Shown: positions 50,901 to 60,639, numbered from the stretch's first letter. The stretch: DNA of 64,000 nucleotides from an uncultured Eubacteriales bacterium (GCA_902786355.1 CADABZ010000006.1:124001-188000), one strand, 5' to 3'. A program made the numbers and translations. Notes: generated by a model from the sequence alone, not told the origin.

Positions 50901-51872
50901 ATGTTAGACAGCTACGGCAGAAAAATCGAATACATGCGTGTTTCGATCACGGACAGATGCAATCTGAGGTGCAGATACTGCATACCTGATGGGATAGCAA
51001 AGGTGCCTATGAGTGCCATCCTCACCTATGAGGAGATAACCGAAATCTGCAGGGCGGCTGTCAGTCTGGGCATAAGCCGGTTCAAGATCACGGGAGGAGA
51101 GCCTTTTGCCAGACTCGGATGCACTGATCTGATAAGATCGATCAAATCGATAGAAGGCACTGAGGAAGTGACTGTCACGACCAACGGCCAGATCCTGCAC
51201 GAGTATCTAGATGAACTGAAAGACATCGGGATCGATGGCATCAACATCAGTCTGGACACGCTCGATCCTGAGAGATACACATATATAACAGGCGGCGGCA
51301 GGCTTGAGAATACGCTCAGAGCTATAGAGCTCTCTGTGGATTCCGGCATCAGAACCAAGATCAACTGCCTCATCCAGAGAGGATTCAATGAAGATGAGAT
51401 CCTCGATATGGCAGATCTCGCGTTCAGATACGGCATCGATGTGAGATTCATCGAGCTCATGCCGATAGGCGCGGGCGATATGTCAAAAGGCGTGCCTGGA
51501 GCCGAGATCCTGGAAGTCCTCAAGGACAAATACCCAGACCTTATGCCTGATACATCGAGGCACGGAAACGGGCCTGCGGTATACTATAAGAGAAGCGGCT
51601 CTGACGGCGCGATTGGTTTCATATCTGCAATCCACGGAAAATTCTGTAGCAGCTGCAACAGGATCCGCCTGACCTCGCAGGGACTGCTCAAACCGTGCCT
51701 GTATTATGAGAACGGCATCGATCTTAAGCCGCTCCTCGCAGAAGGCGAAGATGCTGTCAGGGAAGCTATGGAGAAGGCGATCAGCTCCAAGCCGAAGGAA
51801 CATCATTTTGGCAGACAGGACGAAACAGAGGGCAGAAGCGAACACAGGCTGATGTCACAGATCGGAGGATAG
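50901..51872 (+). CDS. moaA: GTP 3',8-cyclase MoaA
   Basis: 323 residues. This is the radical SAM enzyme that starts molybdenum cofactor synthesis from GTP. CNLRCRYC (about 20-27) binds the SAM cluster and CSSCNRIRLTSQGLLKPCL (about 250-270) the second cluster. TGGEPFAR and SLDTLDPERY are family motifs, and the C-terminus SQIGG retains the Gly-Gly needed for catalysis. It is followed two bases later by a MOSC-MogA fusion. No moaC, moaE or moeA lies nearby. Confidence 0.95.
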   Translation: MLDSYGRKIEYMRVSITDRCNLRCRYCIPDGIAKVPMSAILTYEEITEICRAAVSLGISRFKITGGEPFARLGCTDLIRSIKSIEGTEEVTVTTNGQILHEYLDELKDIGIDGINISLDTLDPERYTYITGGGRLENTLRAIELSVDSGIRTKINCLIQRGFNEDEILDMADLAFRYGIDVRFIELMPIGAGDMSKGVPGAEILEVLKDKYPDLMPDTSRHGNGPAVYYKRSGSDGAIGFISAIHGKFCSSCNRIRLTSQGLLKPCLYYENGIDLKPLLAEGEDAVREAMEKAISSKPKEHHFGRQDETEGRSEHRLMSQIGG

Positions 51873-51874
51873 AT

Positions 51875-52813
51875 ATGTCGGGCAAAGTTATAGCTGTATG
51901 TATAAGTGAGAGGAAAGGGACTCAGAAGAAGGAGGTGCCTTCGATAAAACTCGTTCCTGAATGGGGCATCGAGGGTGACGCTCATGCCGGCAAGTGGCAC
52001 AGGCAGGTAAGCCTGCTTGCTCTCGAGAAGATCGACGAGTTCAGATCGAAAGGGGCTGCGGTTGAGAACGGAGCGTTCGGCGAGAATATTATTGTCGAGG
52101 GTTTTGACCTCAGAACGCTCCCTGTCGGGACGAGATTCCGCATAGGAGACGCCTTGCTTGAGCTGACTCAGATCGGCAAAGAGTGCCATACGCACTGCGC
52201 GATCTATCATCAGGTCGGAGACTGCATCATGCCGCGCGAGGGTGTTTTTACCGTAGTGCTTGAAGGCGGAGAAGTCAAAGCCGGTGATACGGTCGAGGTC
52301 ATCGAGGCAGACCCGGCGAGACCTTTTACGGCTGCATGGATCACACTCTCTGACAAGGGGGCAAAAGGAGAGCGGGAGGACAAGAGCGGACCGCTTATCG
52401 GAAGCATACTCGAAGAGGCCGGATATGACGTCGTCGAGGGGCTGCTCATACCTGACGAGCCTGAGATGCTCAAGGCTCAGCTCATAAGACTCGCGGATCA
52501 GAGGCAGGTCAATGTGATACTCACAACAGGTGGGACGGGCTTCGCTCCGAGGGACATGACACCTGAGGCAACGACTGAGGTGTGCGACAGGATGGCGCCT
52601 GGTATAGCTGAAGCGCTGAGAGCTTATTCGATGACCAAGACACCGAGAGCGATGCTTTCAAGAGGGGCGGCAGGGATCAGGAAACAGACTCTGATCGTCA
52701 ATCTTCCAGGCAGCCCTAAGGCAGTCAGTGAATGCATGGAATGTCTGATGACATCGCTCGATCACGGCCTGGAGATCCTGCTCGGGAGAAAAGCTGAGTG
52801 CGCAAGGAAATAA
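51875..52813 (+). CDS. MOSC-MogA/MoaB fusion for molybdenum cofactor
   Basis: 312 residues. Residues 1-145 are a MOSC domain (GIEGDAHAGKWHRQVSLLAL; GAFGENIIVEGFDL; the CHTHCAIYHQVGDCIMPREG cysteine segment, as in pyranopterin sulfur-handling proteins). Residues 150-310 are a MogA/MoaB molybdopterin adenylyltransferase (TLSDKGAKGEREDKSGPLI; TTGGTGFAPRDMTPEAT; LPGSPKAV). The fusion pairs adenylylation of molybdopterin with a possible sulfur-transfer domain. It overlaps the moaA ribosome-binding context and is surely co-transcribed with it. Confidence 0.93.
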   Translation: MSGKVIAVCISERKGTQKKEVPSIKLVPEWGIEGDAHAGKWHRQVSLLALEKIDEFRSKGAAVENGAFGENIIVEGFDLRTLPVGTRFRIGDALLELTQIGKECHTHCAIYHQVGDCIMPREGVFTVVLEGGEVKAGDTVEVIEADPARPFTAAWITLSDKGAKGEREDKSGPLIGSILEEAGYDVVEGLLIPDEPEMLKAQLIRLADQRQVNVILTTGGTGFAPRDMTPEATTEVCDRMAPGIAEALRAYSMTKTPRAMLSRGAAGIRKQTLIVNLPGSPKAVSECMECLMTSLDHGLEILLGRKAECARK

Positions 52814-52862
52814 GAGAAGTGAAGCGCCGCGCGTTAGTGATTCTCACGCAGCACCGCATTCA

Positions 52863-52949
52863 TGAGTGATTATCAAACAGCAACGCATACGTGAGTGATT
52901 ATCAAACCGCAACGTATACGCGAGTGATTATCAAACAGCAACGCATGCG
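52863..52949. repeat. Three tandem 29-bp units
   Basis: Units start at 52863, 52892 and 52921 and share gagtgattatcaaac and gcaacg...cg. A more diverged unit precedes them (about 52833). They lie in the 322-bp gap between the MOSC-MogA gene and ilvE. The unit length is not a multiple of three, and no ORF spans it. Confidence 0.8.
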
Positions 52950-52997
52950 TGCGGGCCGGCGAAGAACTTCACTCGTCGTTTAGTATGATAAGACGGC

Positions 52998-53066
52998 TAC
53001 CATACTTTTTGCGTATGGTAACTATTATGCTTAATGTATTTCTAATATCCCCGAAATGGGGATATT
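52998..53066 (+). promoter_or_regulatory. Two hairpins in the ilvE upstream region
   Basis: TACCATAC (52998-53005) pairs with GTATGGTA (53013-53020). AATATCCCC (53044-53052) pairs with GGGGATATT (53058-53066), and GGGATATTAT recurs just after. They may be operator sites or leader stems for ilvE. No T-box or CodY box is recognised. Confidence 0.5.
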
Positions 53067-53135
53067 ATACTTTTGGGATATTATTTGCATATTAATATTG
53101 TATGTAATAGAGAATAAAAAAACGGAGGGACAGAG

Positions 53136-54218
53136 ATGGATTATTATTTTCCAGTAACCAGAACCACAACACCGAAAGAGAAACCGACAGACTCTTCATC
53201 ACTCGGATTCGGCAAGTATTTTACCGATCACATGCTCATCATGGAATACGATGAGGGACAGGGCTGGCACGACGGAAGGATCGTACCTTACGGACCTATC
53301 AGCCTCGATCCGGGTTCAACAACACTCCACTACGGACAGATGATGTTCGAGGGACTCAAGGCTTATCGCAATCCTGAAGGAGGCCTCAATCTGTTCCGCC
53401 CGGACATGAATGCAAAGCGTCTCAACAACACTAATCAGCGTATGTGCATCCCTCCGATGGACGAGGATCTCTTCATTGCTGCAGTCAAGGCTATCGTCAA
53501 GGTCGACGAGGACTGGACTCCGACTGATCCGGGAACATCACTGTATATAAGACCTTTCATCGTATCGCCTGAGGTCAGCTTCTCCGTACTTCCGGCTAAG
53601 AAGTATCTCTTCATCATCATCCTGTGCGCAGTAGGCGCATACTACGCAGGCAACGAGAGCAAACTGCACGGAAGCCGCATCCTCGTTGAGGAAGAGTACA
53701 TCCGCGCTGCTGTAGGCGGCACTGGCTATGCAAAAACTGCAGGAAACTACGCATCCGGAATGATCGCTTCCTACAAAGCTTATGATCATGGCTGCGAAGA
53801 GGTTCTCTGGCTTGACTCCAAAGAGCACCGCTATGTCGAAGAAGTCGGAACTTCCAATGCATTTTTCAAGATCAACGGCAAGATCGTAACTCCTGCTCTG
53901 ACAGGATCCATTCTCCCTGGTGTTACCCGCGACAGCGTTATCCAGCTGCTGAAGAAGTGGGGATACGAGGTAGAAGAGCGCCGCATCGAGCTCGCTGAGG
54001 TATTCGAGGCAGCTAAGAACGGCACTCTCGAAGAGGCATGGGCAACAGGAACTGCCTGCGTCATCTCGCCGATCGGAGTTCTCGTATACAAGGATGAGGA
54101 TTATGTTATCAACAACGAGGTAGTCGGCGATGTAAGCCAGCGGCTCTATGACTGCCTGTATGGTATGCAGACAGGAAAGCTCCCTGATGAGATGGGAAAC
54201 TGGATCGTAAGGATTTAG
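53136..54218 (+). CDS. ilvE: Branched-chain-amino-acid aminotransferase
   Basis: 360 residues, fold-type IV PLP enzyme of the BCAT class II size. The PLP Lys is in GTGYAKTAGNYA (about 196). STTLHYGQMMFEGLKAYR and LYIRPFIVSPE match the family, as do EEVGTSNAFFKING and TGSILPGVTRDSV. It converts branched-chain amino acids and 2-oxo acids with glutamate as partner. CGGAGGG precedes the ATG. A LysR gene follows after 130 bp but is not divergent. Confidence 0.95.
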   Translation: MDYYFPVTRTTTPKEKPTDSSSLGFGKYFTDHMLIMEYDEGQGWHDGRIVPYGPISLDPGSTTLHYGQMMFEGLKAYRNPEGGLNLFRPDMNAKRLNNTNQRMCIPPMDEDLFIAAVKAIVKVDEDWTPTDPGTSLYIRPFIVSPEVSFSVLPAKKYLFIIILCAVGAYYAGNESKLHGSRILVEEEYIRAAVGGTGYAKTAGNYASGMIASYKAYDHGCEEVLWLDSKEHRYVEEVGTSNAFFKINGKIVTPALTGSILPGVTRDSVIQLLKKWGYEVEERRIELAEVFEAAKNGTLEEAWATGTACVISPIGVLVYKDEDYVINNEVVGDVSQRLYDCLYGMQTGKLPDEMGNWIVRI

Positions 54219-54348
54219 CACATACTGCGGCTGCCCGGGCGGAATGCGATTCATCCGGGCGGCGATGGATATGCTTTTGCTATGCAGCGTGGAACGCGTT
54301 TCACGCCAGCCCGGCACAGAATACAATTGAAAAGGTCGTGATCATAAT

Positions 54349-55275
54349 ATGGATTTCAGAACGCTTCAGTATTTTGTCACTGTTGCAGAAGAACTAAATA
54401 TTACTAAGGCTGCCGAAAAACTTCATATGAGCCAGCCGCCTCTAAGTGCACAGATCAAGAATCTGGAGGCAGAGCTCGACACTCAGCTTTTCATTCGCGG
54501 CAGAAGACGGCTTCAGATGACGGAGGCGGGGCAGCTTCTCTACAGGAGAGCCAAGGATATTATCAGCCTGTCAGACAGGACTAAGGCAGAGATACTTGCT
54601 CTCGGTGAGGGGATGCGCGGCACTATTTCCATCGGACTTGTCGAGGGTATGGCGCCGGACATAGCGGCAGAATGGTTCGCTGGTTTTCGCAATATGCACT
54701 CGAATGTCAGGTTCAGGATCCTTGACGGGAGCACCGATGACCTGCTCGAAAAACTCCGGAGCGGTATCGTAAGTCTGGCCGTCATCACTTCACCGTGCGA
54801 CCACTCGCTTTTGCACAGCTTCAAAGTCGGGGAGGAGAAAATGGCGGCGCTCATGAGCCGTGAGCACCCGCTTGCTGAGGATAACGGCAGGAAGCTCAGG
54901 ATCAGTGAACTTGCCGGTGAGAATCTCATCGTTCCGAGCAGAAAAGCTCTGATCGAGACTATTTACAAATGGTTCAAATCGGTCGGCATAGAACCTGAGA
55001 TCGTATGTGAGATGGACAGCTATCTGGATGCTGCCGCTCTTGCGGGAAGGCAGGTAGGCATCAGCATCTATCCTAAGACAGCCTACATCCCTAATGACTC
55101 CCTGATCTCCAAAGAGCTCGAAGGTGACGACAAAAAAATCGAATACCTCTTCGTCTGGCGCAAGGGGCATCCGCTGCCGGTCATAGAAGAGAAGTTCATC
55201 GACTACGTCAAAGAAATGATCTCCGCAGAGGCCGCAAAGGCAGCAAACAATACAGACCAGACCGCGACAGAATAA
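54349..55275 (+). CDS. LysR-family transcriptional regulator
   Basis: 308 residues. The winged HTH is at residues 1-60 (MDFRTLQYFVTVAEELNITK, AAEKLHMSQPPLSAQIKNLE), followed by the two-lobed effector domain (GTISIGLVEGMAPDIAAEWF). The C-terminus is Ala-rich. It lies downstream of ilvE in the same direction; its target is not evident and its ligand pocket cannot be read. Directly after its stop a 38-bp tandem repeat begins. Confidence 0.9.
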   Translation: MDFRTLQYFVTVAEELNITKAAEKLHMSQPPLSAQIKNLEAELDTQLFIRGRRRLQMTEAGQLLYRRAKDIISLSDRTKAEILALGEGMRGTISIGLVEGMAPDIAAEWFAGFRNMHSNVRFRILDGSTDDLLEKLRSGIVSLAVITSPCDHSLLHSFKVGEEKMAALMSREHPLAEDNGRKLRISELAGENLIVPSRKALIETIYKWFKSVGIEPEIVCEMDSYLDAAALAGRQVGISIYPKTAYIPNDSLISKELEGDDKKIEYLFVWRKGHPLPVIEEKFIDYVKEMISAEAAKAANNTDQTATE

Positions 55276-55400
55276 GCAAGCTGCAAACCTTGAGCGAGCA
55301 GGATATAGACTATGCAAGCTGCAAACCTTGAGCGAGCAGCAAACAGATTACGCAATATGCAAACATTGAGCGAGCAGCAAATCGAATATGCAAGCTGCAG
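55276..55400. repeat. 38-bp tandem repeat, 3.3 units
   Basis: Units start at 55276, 55314 and 55352, with a partial fourth at 55390. The consensus gcaagctgcaaac, ttgagcgagcag is shared. It starts two bases after the LysR stop. The period of 38 breaks any reading frame. Confidence 0.8.
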
Positions 55401-55444
55401 ATCAAACCCGTGATTCAAATATGGATCACGGTTTTTTTTTTATT

Positions 55445-56000
55445 GTTTCCCTCGCCGGGAAGGCAGCCAGCAGCGCGTATTCCCGTTATCAGGACTCCTC
55501 CCACACTTCGTGCGGGCCCCTCCTCATAACAGGTTCGCTGCTGACGCAGGTAAGGGTCTTCCGTGTCGCGGCGTCAATGTAACGCCGCACAGCGAGGCAG
55601 ATCGCGCGAATCTTGTATTCTAAGTGCCGGTAGTATCTCTGTGTCAATATTCTATCTGCATTTCTGTCGATATTCGCCGTTTGCACACGGATAATCTTGT
55701 AGATATGGTTCCGGTATTCTCTCGGTGTCAATACTCTATCGAGATTCCTATCGAGATTCGCCGCTTGCGCACGGATAATCTTGTAGATATGGTTCCCGCC
55801 CCTCTTGATTTTCAACAATTGGTCCAATTCGTATTGACAGGTTGGATCGTCAGGCGCCTCGGAAACAACAATTTTACCTATTTTGACCGTTTTTCGGGAA
55901 ATAGCATTGAACACATAGCATTCATCGATCAGATCTACAACATTGGTATTGCAAATCGGAAGGATCGGCATTCAGGATACAACAATGATCGGAAGGCGCT
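55445..56000 (-). repeat. Dispersed repeat element, copy 2 (inverted)
   Basis: The reverse complement matches copy 1 (36105-36545) over its whole length apart from scattered substitutions and one extra 84-bp internal unit. It lacks the CATACT-type end seen in copies 1 and 3, where the sequence instead changes near 55,990. With copy 1 it forms a long inverted pair 19 kb apart. Confidence 0.85.
55489..55971 (-). CDS. ORF carried by dispersed repeat, copy 2
   Basis: 160 codons from ATG. The frame corresponds to that of copy 1. It contains two tandem 28-residue units (NHIYKIIRAQAANLDRNLDR and NHIYKIIRVQTANIDRNADR, each followed by 8 more residues) and ends MRRGPHEVWEES. The 84-bp expansion keeps the frame, which is mild evidence for translation. 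I know no family with this sequence. No ribosome-binding site is seen. Confidence 0.4.
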   Translation of the reverse strand: MPILPICNTNVVDLIDECYVFNAISRKTVKIGKIVVSEAPDDPTCQYELDQLLKIKRGGNHIYKIIRAQAANLDRNLDRVLTPREYRNHIYKIIRVQTANIDRNADRILTQRYYRHLEYKIRAICLAVRRYIDAATRKTLTCVSSEPVMRRGPHEVWEES

Positions 56001-56232
56001 TCCATGACAGTTTCCTGAGCTGGCTCAAACCTTGTACGATTTGACCCTAAGAATCGAAAATAGGTGATGAAATCCAATGGAGCATCTCACCTGAGAGGAG
56101 TTTCCTGAAATACTGCACATGAAAAAACCGTTTTCGACCAATTTATGTGCAAGGTTTTTTATTTGCGCCTGCATTTCAGGCATAACCGGCTTGTTTCAAT
56201 CCTCATAGTGATAAAGTGTATTCGTCGTGAAA
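56001..56232. other. Gap with no recognised gene
   Basis: AT-rich sequence with a hairpin-like GAGCATCTCACCTGAGAGGAG stretch and CATGAAAAAACCG. I see no gene, promoter or clear repeat here. Confidence 0.3.
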
Positions 56233-56328
56233 AACTAAATCCCTGTTATTCATTCTGCATGGAGAACTTAATTCCCGTTACTCGTTCTGAAGAGAGATCT
56301 TTATTCCTGTTACGCGTACTGAAAGGAG
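56233..56328. repeat. Three tandem 32-bp units
   Basis: Units start at 56233, 56265 and 56297. The shared core is ctgttatt, ttctg...ggag with substitutions. They lie between the repeat element and the guaA leader. Confidence 0.75.
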
Positions 56329-56526
56329 AACACCATGTTGATTGCATACAAAGCTTGCACATGTATACCTCAAATAAGGCATTCCATGTACAGTGATCTT
56401 CAAAACTCCTTTTCAACCTTGTATCCACAGTTGGCAGCCGGCAGCGCGGGCTTGATGTGGACAAGCCTCGCAATCTTGCAAAGTCAGTAACTGTAGAGTA
56501 AAATTCCTTAAGGATACATAAACTTT

Positions 56527-56640
56527 TGGTCAGATACTGCTGGGCACTGAACAGATCGGATGACTCCCGCGGCCTGACCGATAATAACTAACTGGTATAG
56601 ACGGAGTGTATGGTTACCGGGTATCCATACACTCTTATTT
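56527..56640 (+). promoter_or_regulatory. guaA leader with stem-loop and terminator-like hairpin
   Basis: GGTCAG (near 56528) and CTGACC (near 56574) could close a domain of about 50 nt. A perfect 10-bp hairpin (GAGTGTATGG 56604-56613 with CCATACACTC 56625-56634) then runs into TTATTTG, 24 bp before guaA. This looks like an attenuator, but I do not recognise a purine riboswitch core. Confidence 0.5.
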
Positions 56641-56663
56641 GTTGATTACTGAAAGGAAAAAGA

Positions 56664-58208
56664 ATGGCAACGAACAGGATCCTTATTATCGATTTCGGAG
56701 GACAGTACAACCAGCTCATAGCCAGGCGTGTAAGGGAATGCGGTGTGTATTCCGAGGTTCACGGGTATGAGAGCATGGATCTTGAAGGCGTCCGCGCCTT
56801 CGACCCTAAGGGCATCATCTTCACAGGCGGACCTCAGAGCGCGTATGGCGAAGGCGCGCCGTCGATCGACGACGGCATATTCGCTCTCGGCGTTCCTGTG
56901 CTCGGCATCTGCTACGGCGCTCAGCTCATGGCTTACAGACTCGGAGGAAACATTGAGTCTGCGCCGACGAGCGAATATGGACGCACCGAAGTTACTGTCA
57001 CCGGCAAAGAAGGCATCCTTAAGTCCGCTGACGATGTCAATGTCTGCTGGATGAGCCATACAGATTATATAAGCAACCCGCCGCAGGGCTTCACAGTGAC
57101 AGCGCACACAGATGACTGTCCGGTCGCTGCCATGGAAGACAGAGCGCGCGGTTTCTACGCAGTTCAGTTCCATCCTGAGGTCAACCACACACAGCACGGA
57201 GCCGAGTTCATCAGAGAATTCGTCCTCGGTGTATGCGGATGCGATCAGGACTGGAAGATGGATTCTTTTGCCGAGACACAGATCAAGGCAGTCAGAGAAA
57301 AGGTCGGAGACGGCAAGGTCCTCCTCGCACTTTCGGGCGGCGTTGACTCTTCTGTAGTCGCAGCCCTCCTTGCAAAAGCGATCGGCTCGCAGCTGACATG
57401 TGTTTTTGTCGACCATGGACTGATGAGAAAGAATGAGGCTGATGAGGTTGAATCCATATTCGGCAAAGAGGGCAAGTTCGACCTTAATTTCATCAGGGTC
57501 AATGCTGCAGAGAGATACTACGCAAAGCTGGCAGGTGTTACAGAGCCTGAAAGAAAGCGCAAGATCATCGGCGAAGAGTTCATAAGAGTCTTCGAGGAGG
57601 AGTCAAAGAAGATCGGAGCTGTTGACTATCTCGCTCAGGGTACGATATATCCGGATATCATCGAGAGCGGCCTCGGCAAGTCTGCGGTCATCAAGTCGCA
57701 TCACAACGTAGGCGGCCTTCCTGACTATGTGGACTTCAAGGAGATAATCGAGCCGCTTCGCATGCTCTTCAAGGATGAAGTAAGACAGCTCGGAAGAGAG
57801 CTTGGACTCCCTGAATACCTCGTCACAAGGCAGCCTTTCCCGGGACCTGGACTCGGCGTCAGGATCATCGGAGAGGTCACTGCTGATAAGGTGAAGATCG
57901 TTCAGGATGCGGATGCCATCTACAGAGAGGAGATCGATAAAGCCGGTCTCGCAGGGCAGATCAGCCAGTACTATGCTGCTCTGACCAACATGCAGACCGT
58001 AGGCGTAATGGGCGATTTCAGAACATATGACTATGCGATCGCGCTCAGAGCAGTCATCACTTCGGACTTCATGACAGCTGTCGCTGCTGAGATCCCTTGG
58101 AACGTGCTCCAGAGAGTGATGACCAGGATCGTCAACGAAGTCGACCACGTCAACAGAGTATTCTACGACCTGACGAGCAAACCGCCGGGGACAGTGGAAA
58201 TGGAGTAA
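56664..58208 (+). CDS. guaA: GMP synthase (glutamine-hydrolysing)
   Basis: 514 residues. It makes GMP from XMP, ATP and glutamine. The amidotransferase half has the nucleophile in GICYGAQLM (about 82) and FHPEVNHT. The ATP-pyrophosphatase half has [11 protein letters not shown] (about 221-231). The C-terminal dimerisation domain ends [10 protein letters not shown], as usual. The sequence is full length with no defects. The leader contains a terminator-like hairpin, suggesting attenuation. AAAGGA precedes the ATG. Confidence 0.97.
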   Translation: MATNRILIIDFGGQYNQLIARRVRECGVYSEVHGYESMDLEGVRAFDPKGIIFTGGPQSAYGEGAPSIDDGIFALGVPVLGICYGAQLMAYRLGGNIESAPTSEYGRTEVTVTGKEGILKSADDVNVCWMSHTDYISNPPQGFTVTAHTDDCPVAAMEDRARGFYAVQFHPEVNHTQHGAEFIREFVLGVCGCDQDWKMDSFAETQIKAVREKVGDGKVLLALSGGVDSSVVAALLAKAIGSQLTCVFVDHGLMRKNEADEVESIFGKEGKFDLNFIRVNAAERYYAKLAGVTEPERKRKIIGEEFIRVFEEESKKIGAVDYLAQGTIYPDIIESGLGKSAVIKSHHNVGGLPDYVDFKEIIEPLRMLFKDEVRQLGRELGLPEYLVTRQPFPGPGLGVRIIGEVTADKVKIVQDADAIYREEIDKAGLAGQISQYYAALTNMQTVGVMGDFRTYDYAIALRAVITSDFMTAVAAEIPWNVLQRVMTRIVNEVDHVNRVFYDLTSKPPGTVEME

Positions 58209-58341
58209 TGATATATCGACGCGGCATGTGCTGATCTCGATCGCGGCATACGTATAACGCAGGGATGAGCCCGGACATATTCATCACAGCGACACCCGGC
58301 AAACGGGCACGGCAAAACAACAGAAAGGCAGTTCAGACATT

Positions 58342-59541
58342 TTGTATACTACAGAAACAGCTATCGGATATATAAGAGAACACATGCCGGAGTTCTTCGG
58401 ACCTGACGCTGACCTCAGGGCGAGCGAACTCTCGGACGGCAACATCAATTATGTTTTTCGCGTGGAGGATGCGCGCAGCGGAAAGTCGCTGATCATCAAG
58501 CATGCGGAAGATACACTCAGAGTCAACACAAGCAGGCACATTGGTTTTGGACGCAGCAGGATCGAGTGCGAGGTCCTCAGGATGCAGAGGGAATACTGCC
58601 CGTCGCTGATCCCGGAGATCTATCTCTATGATGAAGACGAGCACAATATCGTCATGGAGGACATGCGCGGCTACGAGAACCTCAGATACGAGCTGTGCAG
58701 GCACAGGATCTTCCCGAATCTCGCCGAAGACGTGTCGGATTTCTGCGGCAGGGCTCTTATCGGCAGCACAGATATGATCATCGGTGCAGGCAGGAAGAAG
58801 GAGCTGGTGAAGAGATACACCAACCCTGAGCTCTGCGAGATCACTGAGCGCCACGTCCTGACAGAGCCTTATTATCCTGACCTCGACGACAACGGAGTCA
58901 TGCCTGGCAACGAGGACCTGCTTCAGAATGTAATATACGGCAGCGAAGAGCTTCACGCGAAGGTCGGCATGCTCAAAAACGTATTCGAGACCAAGGCGCA
59001 GGCGCTGATCCACGGTGACCTCCATTCGGGATCGGTCTTCGTCACACCTGAGAAAACCTGCATCCTTGATCCGGAGTTCGCTTTCTACGGGCCGATCGGC
59101 TACGATACAGGCAACTTCATAGCCAACATGATCTTCGCTTATGCGAATGGTCTGTGCACTATGGAAGAGGGCGAAGAGAAGACCGAATATCTCGACTGGG
59201 TAATCGGAACGATAGAAGAGTTCTGCGACAAGTTCGCGGCAAAAGCATCTTCGCTCATCCGCGAGTCTTCGACAGACCGCATGATGAGAAACGATGATTT
59301 TATCAGCGCTTATCTTGAGGATATCTTCAGAGACCAGGCCGGGTTCGCCGGCACTGAGCTTATCAGGAGGGTGGTAGGCACTTCTGAAGTGAAGGACATA
59401 AAATCCATTGAAGACCCTGCTGCGAAGACGCGTGCAGAACGAATCTGCATCACAGCAGGCATAAGATTCGTGACCGAACCGGAGAAAATGGACACCGGCC
59501 GCCACATCACAGAGTATCTAAGAACACTGTCAGCCGAGTAG
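58342..59541 (+). CDS. mtnK: 5-methylthioribose kinase
   Basis: 399 residues; the start is TTG, behind AAAGG. It matches MtnK, which phosphorylates methylthioribose from the methionine salvage route: LSDGNINYVFRVED and LIIKHAED (ATP-binding Lys), IHGDLHSGSVFV (catalytic loop), DPEFAFYGPIGYDTGNF (metal motif), and ERICITAGIRFV near the end. No mtnA or other salvage gene is near, and no SAM riboswitch was seen. The flanking GC-rich gap (58209-58341) shows nothing else. Confidence 0.92.
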   Translation: MYTTETAIGYIREHMPEFFGPDADLRASELSDGNINYVFRVEDARSGKSLIIKHAEDTLRVNTSRHIGFGRSRIECEVLRMQREYCPSLIPEIYLYDEDEHNIVMEDMRGYENLRYELCRHRIFPNLAEDVSDFCGRALIGSTDMIIGAGRKKELVKRYTNPELCEITERHVLTEPYYPDLDDNGVMPGNEDLLQNVIYGSEELHAKVGMLKNVFETKAQALIHGDLHSGSVFVTPEKTCILDPEFAFYGPIGYDTGNFIANMIFAYANGLCTMEEGEEKTEYLDWVIGTIEEFCDKFAAKASSLIRESSTDRMMRNDDFISAYLEDIFRDQAGFAGTELIRRVVGTSEVKDIKSIEDPAAKTRAERICITAGIRFVTEPEKMDTGRHITEYLRTLSAE

Positions 59542-59647
59542 TTGTCTGTCGGGCAACTTTCTGCCGGGTAGCGGAATCTTTTTTACAATTGTCATATTGC
59601 AGAAAACCGCCCGAAAGCTACTCAGATTCTGGCTGACTGATCAGTAC

Positions 59648-60454
59648 CTATACAGATTCCAGTTCACTTGCAAGCTCCTTGCGGCGCTGATCTGTCAGGA
59701 ACCTGCGCTGGTATTTGAGCACGGCATAATCACTGATCTTCTCCATGTATACGAAGTCAGATGCGCCGCCGATCACACCGACGACAGGGATATTCTGGAG
59801 GAATTTCATAAGAAGGAGAGCGTGGCTGAGGGCAATAGCTGCATCCTCGATGCGCTCGTCCACACTGCTTGAGTCAGTATGCAGACCGTGTCTGATGATC
59901 TGATTGATCTCGCGGTCTGCTTTTATAATGTCATCATCCTGCTGGACGGCGGCCGCGATCACGCGGAGCATGAATTTCTTCTCCTCATCGGTGGTGAAAT
60001 CATAGCCGTAGCGCATGGAGATGGTATACAAATTTCGAAGCAGCAGGGTCAGAAAAACGATTATATCCGGGATCCACGCGCCGAGTATCCCGAGTGTGAT
60101 GCCTGTGACTGTGGATACCATGGTATGGGCGGTACCCGTTTTAGCAGCACGCCTTGTGAATTTTCGCATATCACGGCGCCTGCCTGTCTCTTCAAGCTGG
60201 ACAGTATCAAGCTCGAACTCGAGCGCCAGCCTTCTGACGGAGAAAGACTTCTCTATGATCGCCGAACCCTTGGAGAAGATGAGGCGAAATGCCTTGGCAA
60301 AAGCAGCGTCAAGCGTTGACTCGAGCTTTTCCGGGATTTTGTCCGCGAGCAGGGTGTCGAGCTTCGACGGCTCTTTGTTTCGCTGCTTCCTTATGAATCT
60401 GTTCTCAGCTCTCCTGAGCCTTCCCATCTCTTTCTCAAGTACGGTCTTAGCCAT
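59648..60454 (-). CDS. EcsC-family protein
   Basis: About 268 residues. The family pattern (AAKTGTAHTMVSTVTGITLG, then a hydrophobic helix, then DIIVFLTLLLRNLYTISMRY and IPVVGVIGGASDFVYMEKIS) matches EcsC, a protein of unknown function named from the B. subtilis ecs operon. One or two segments could cross or dip into the membrane. The ATG at 60454 is preferred over 60478. It is a lone minus-strand gene. Confidence 0.85.
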   Translation of the reverse strand: MAKTVLEKEMGRLRRAENRFIRKQRNKEPSKLDTLLADKIPEKLESTLDAAFAKAFRLIFSKGSAIIEKSFSVRRLALEFELDTVQLEETGRRRDMRKFTRRAAKTGTAHTMVSTVTGITLGILGAWIPDIIVFLTLLLRNLYTISMRYGYDFTTDEEKKFMLRVIAAAVQQDDDIIKADREINQIIRHGLHTDSSSVDERIEDAAIALSHALLLMKFLQNIPVVGVIGGASDFVYMEKISDYAVLKYQRRFLTDQRRKELASELESV

Positions 60455-60639
60455 AACATCTCCGATATCCCCAGCCAATGACTCTTATCCATAACGTTCA
60501 AAATGGATGTCGCCAATGACTCTTCGACCCTATATAAACGGTCATGTGACACTTCAAATATCCATATAAATTATATAATAAAAATCCCTCTCCGAAAAGA
60601 AAGCCAAGCGCGCGCATTAACCTTGTAGATTTCTTTATC

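Noticed and set aside
53538..54326. 262-codon minus-strand frame
   Set aside because: It is the antisense of ilvE, whose PLP-enzyme motifs are unambiguous.
56527..56640. Purine riboswitch before guaA
   Set aside because: The conserved core (three-way junction with two kissing loops) could not be found by eye.
58333..59505. 390-codon minus-strand frame
   Set aside because: It is the antisense of mtnK; the plus strand encodes all kinase motifs.
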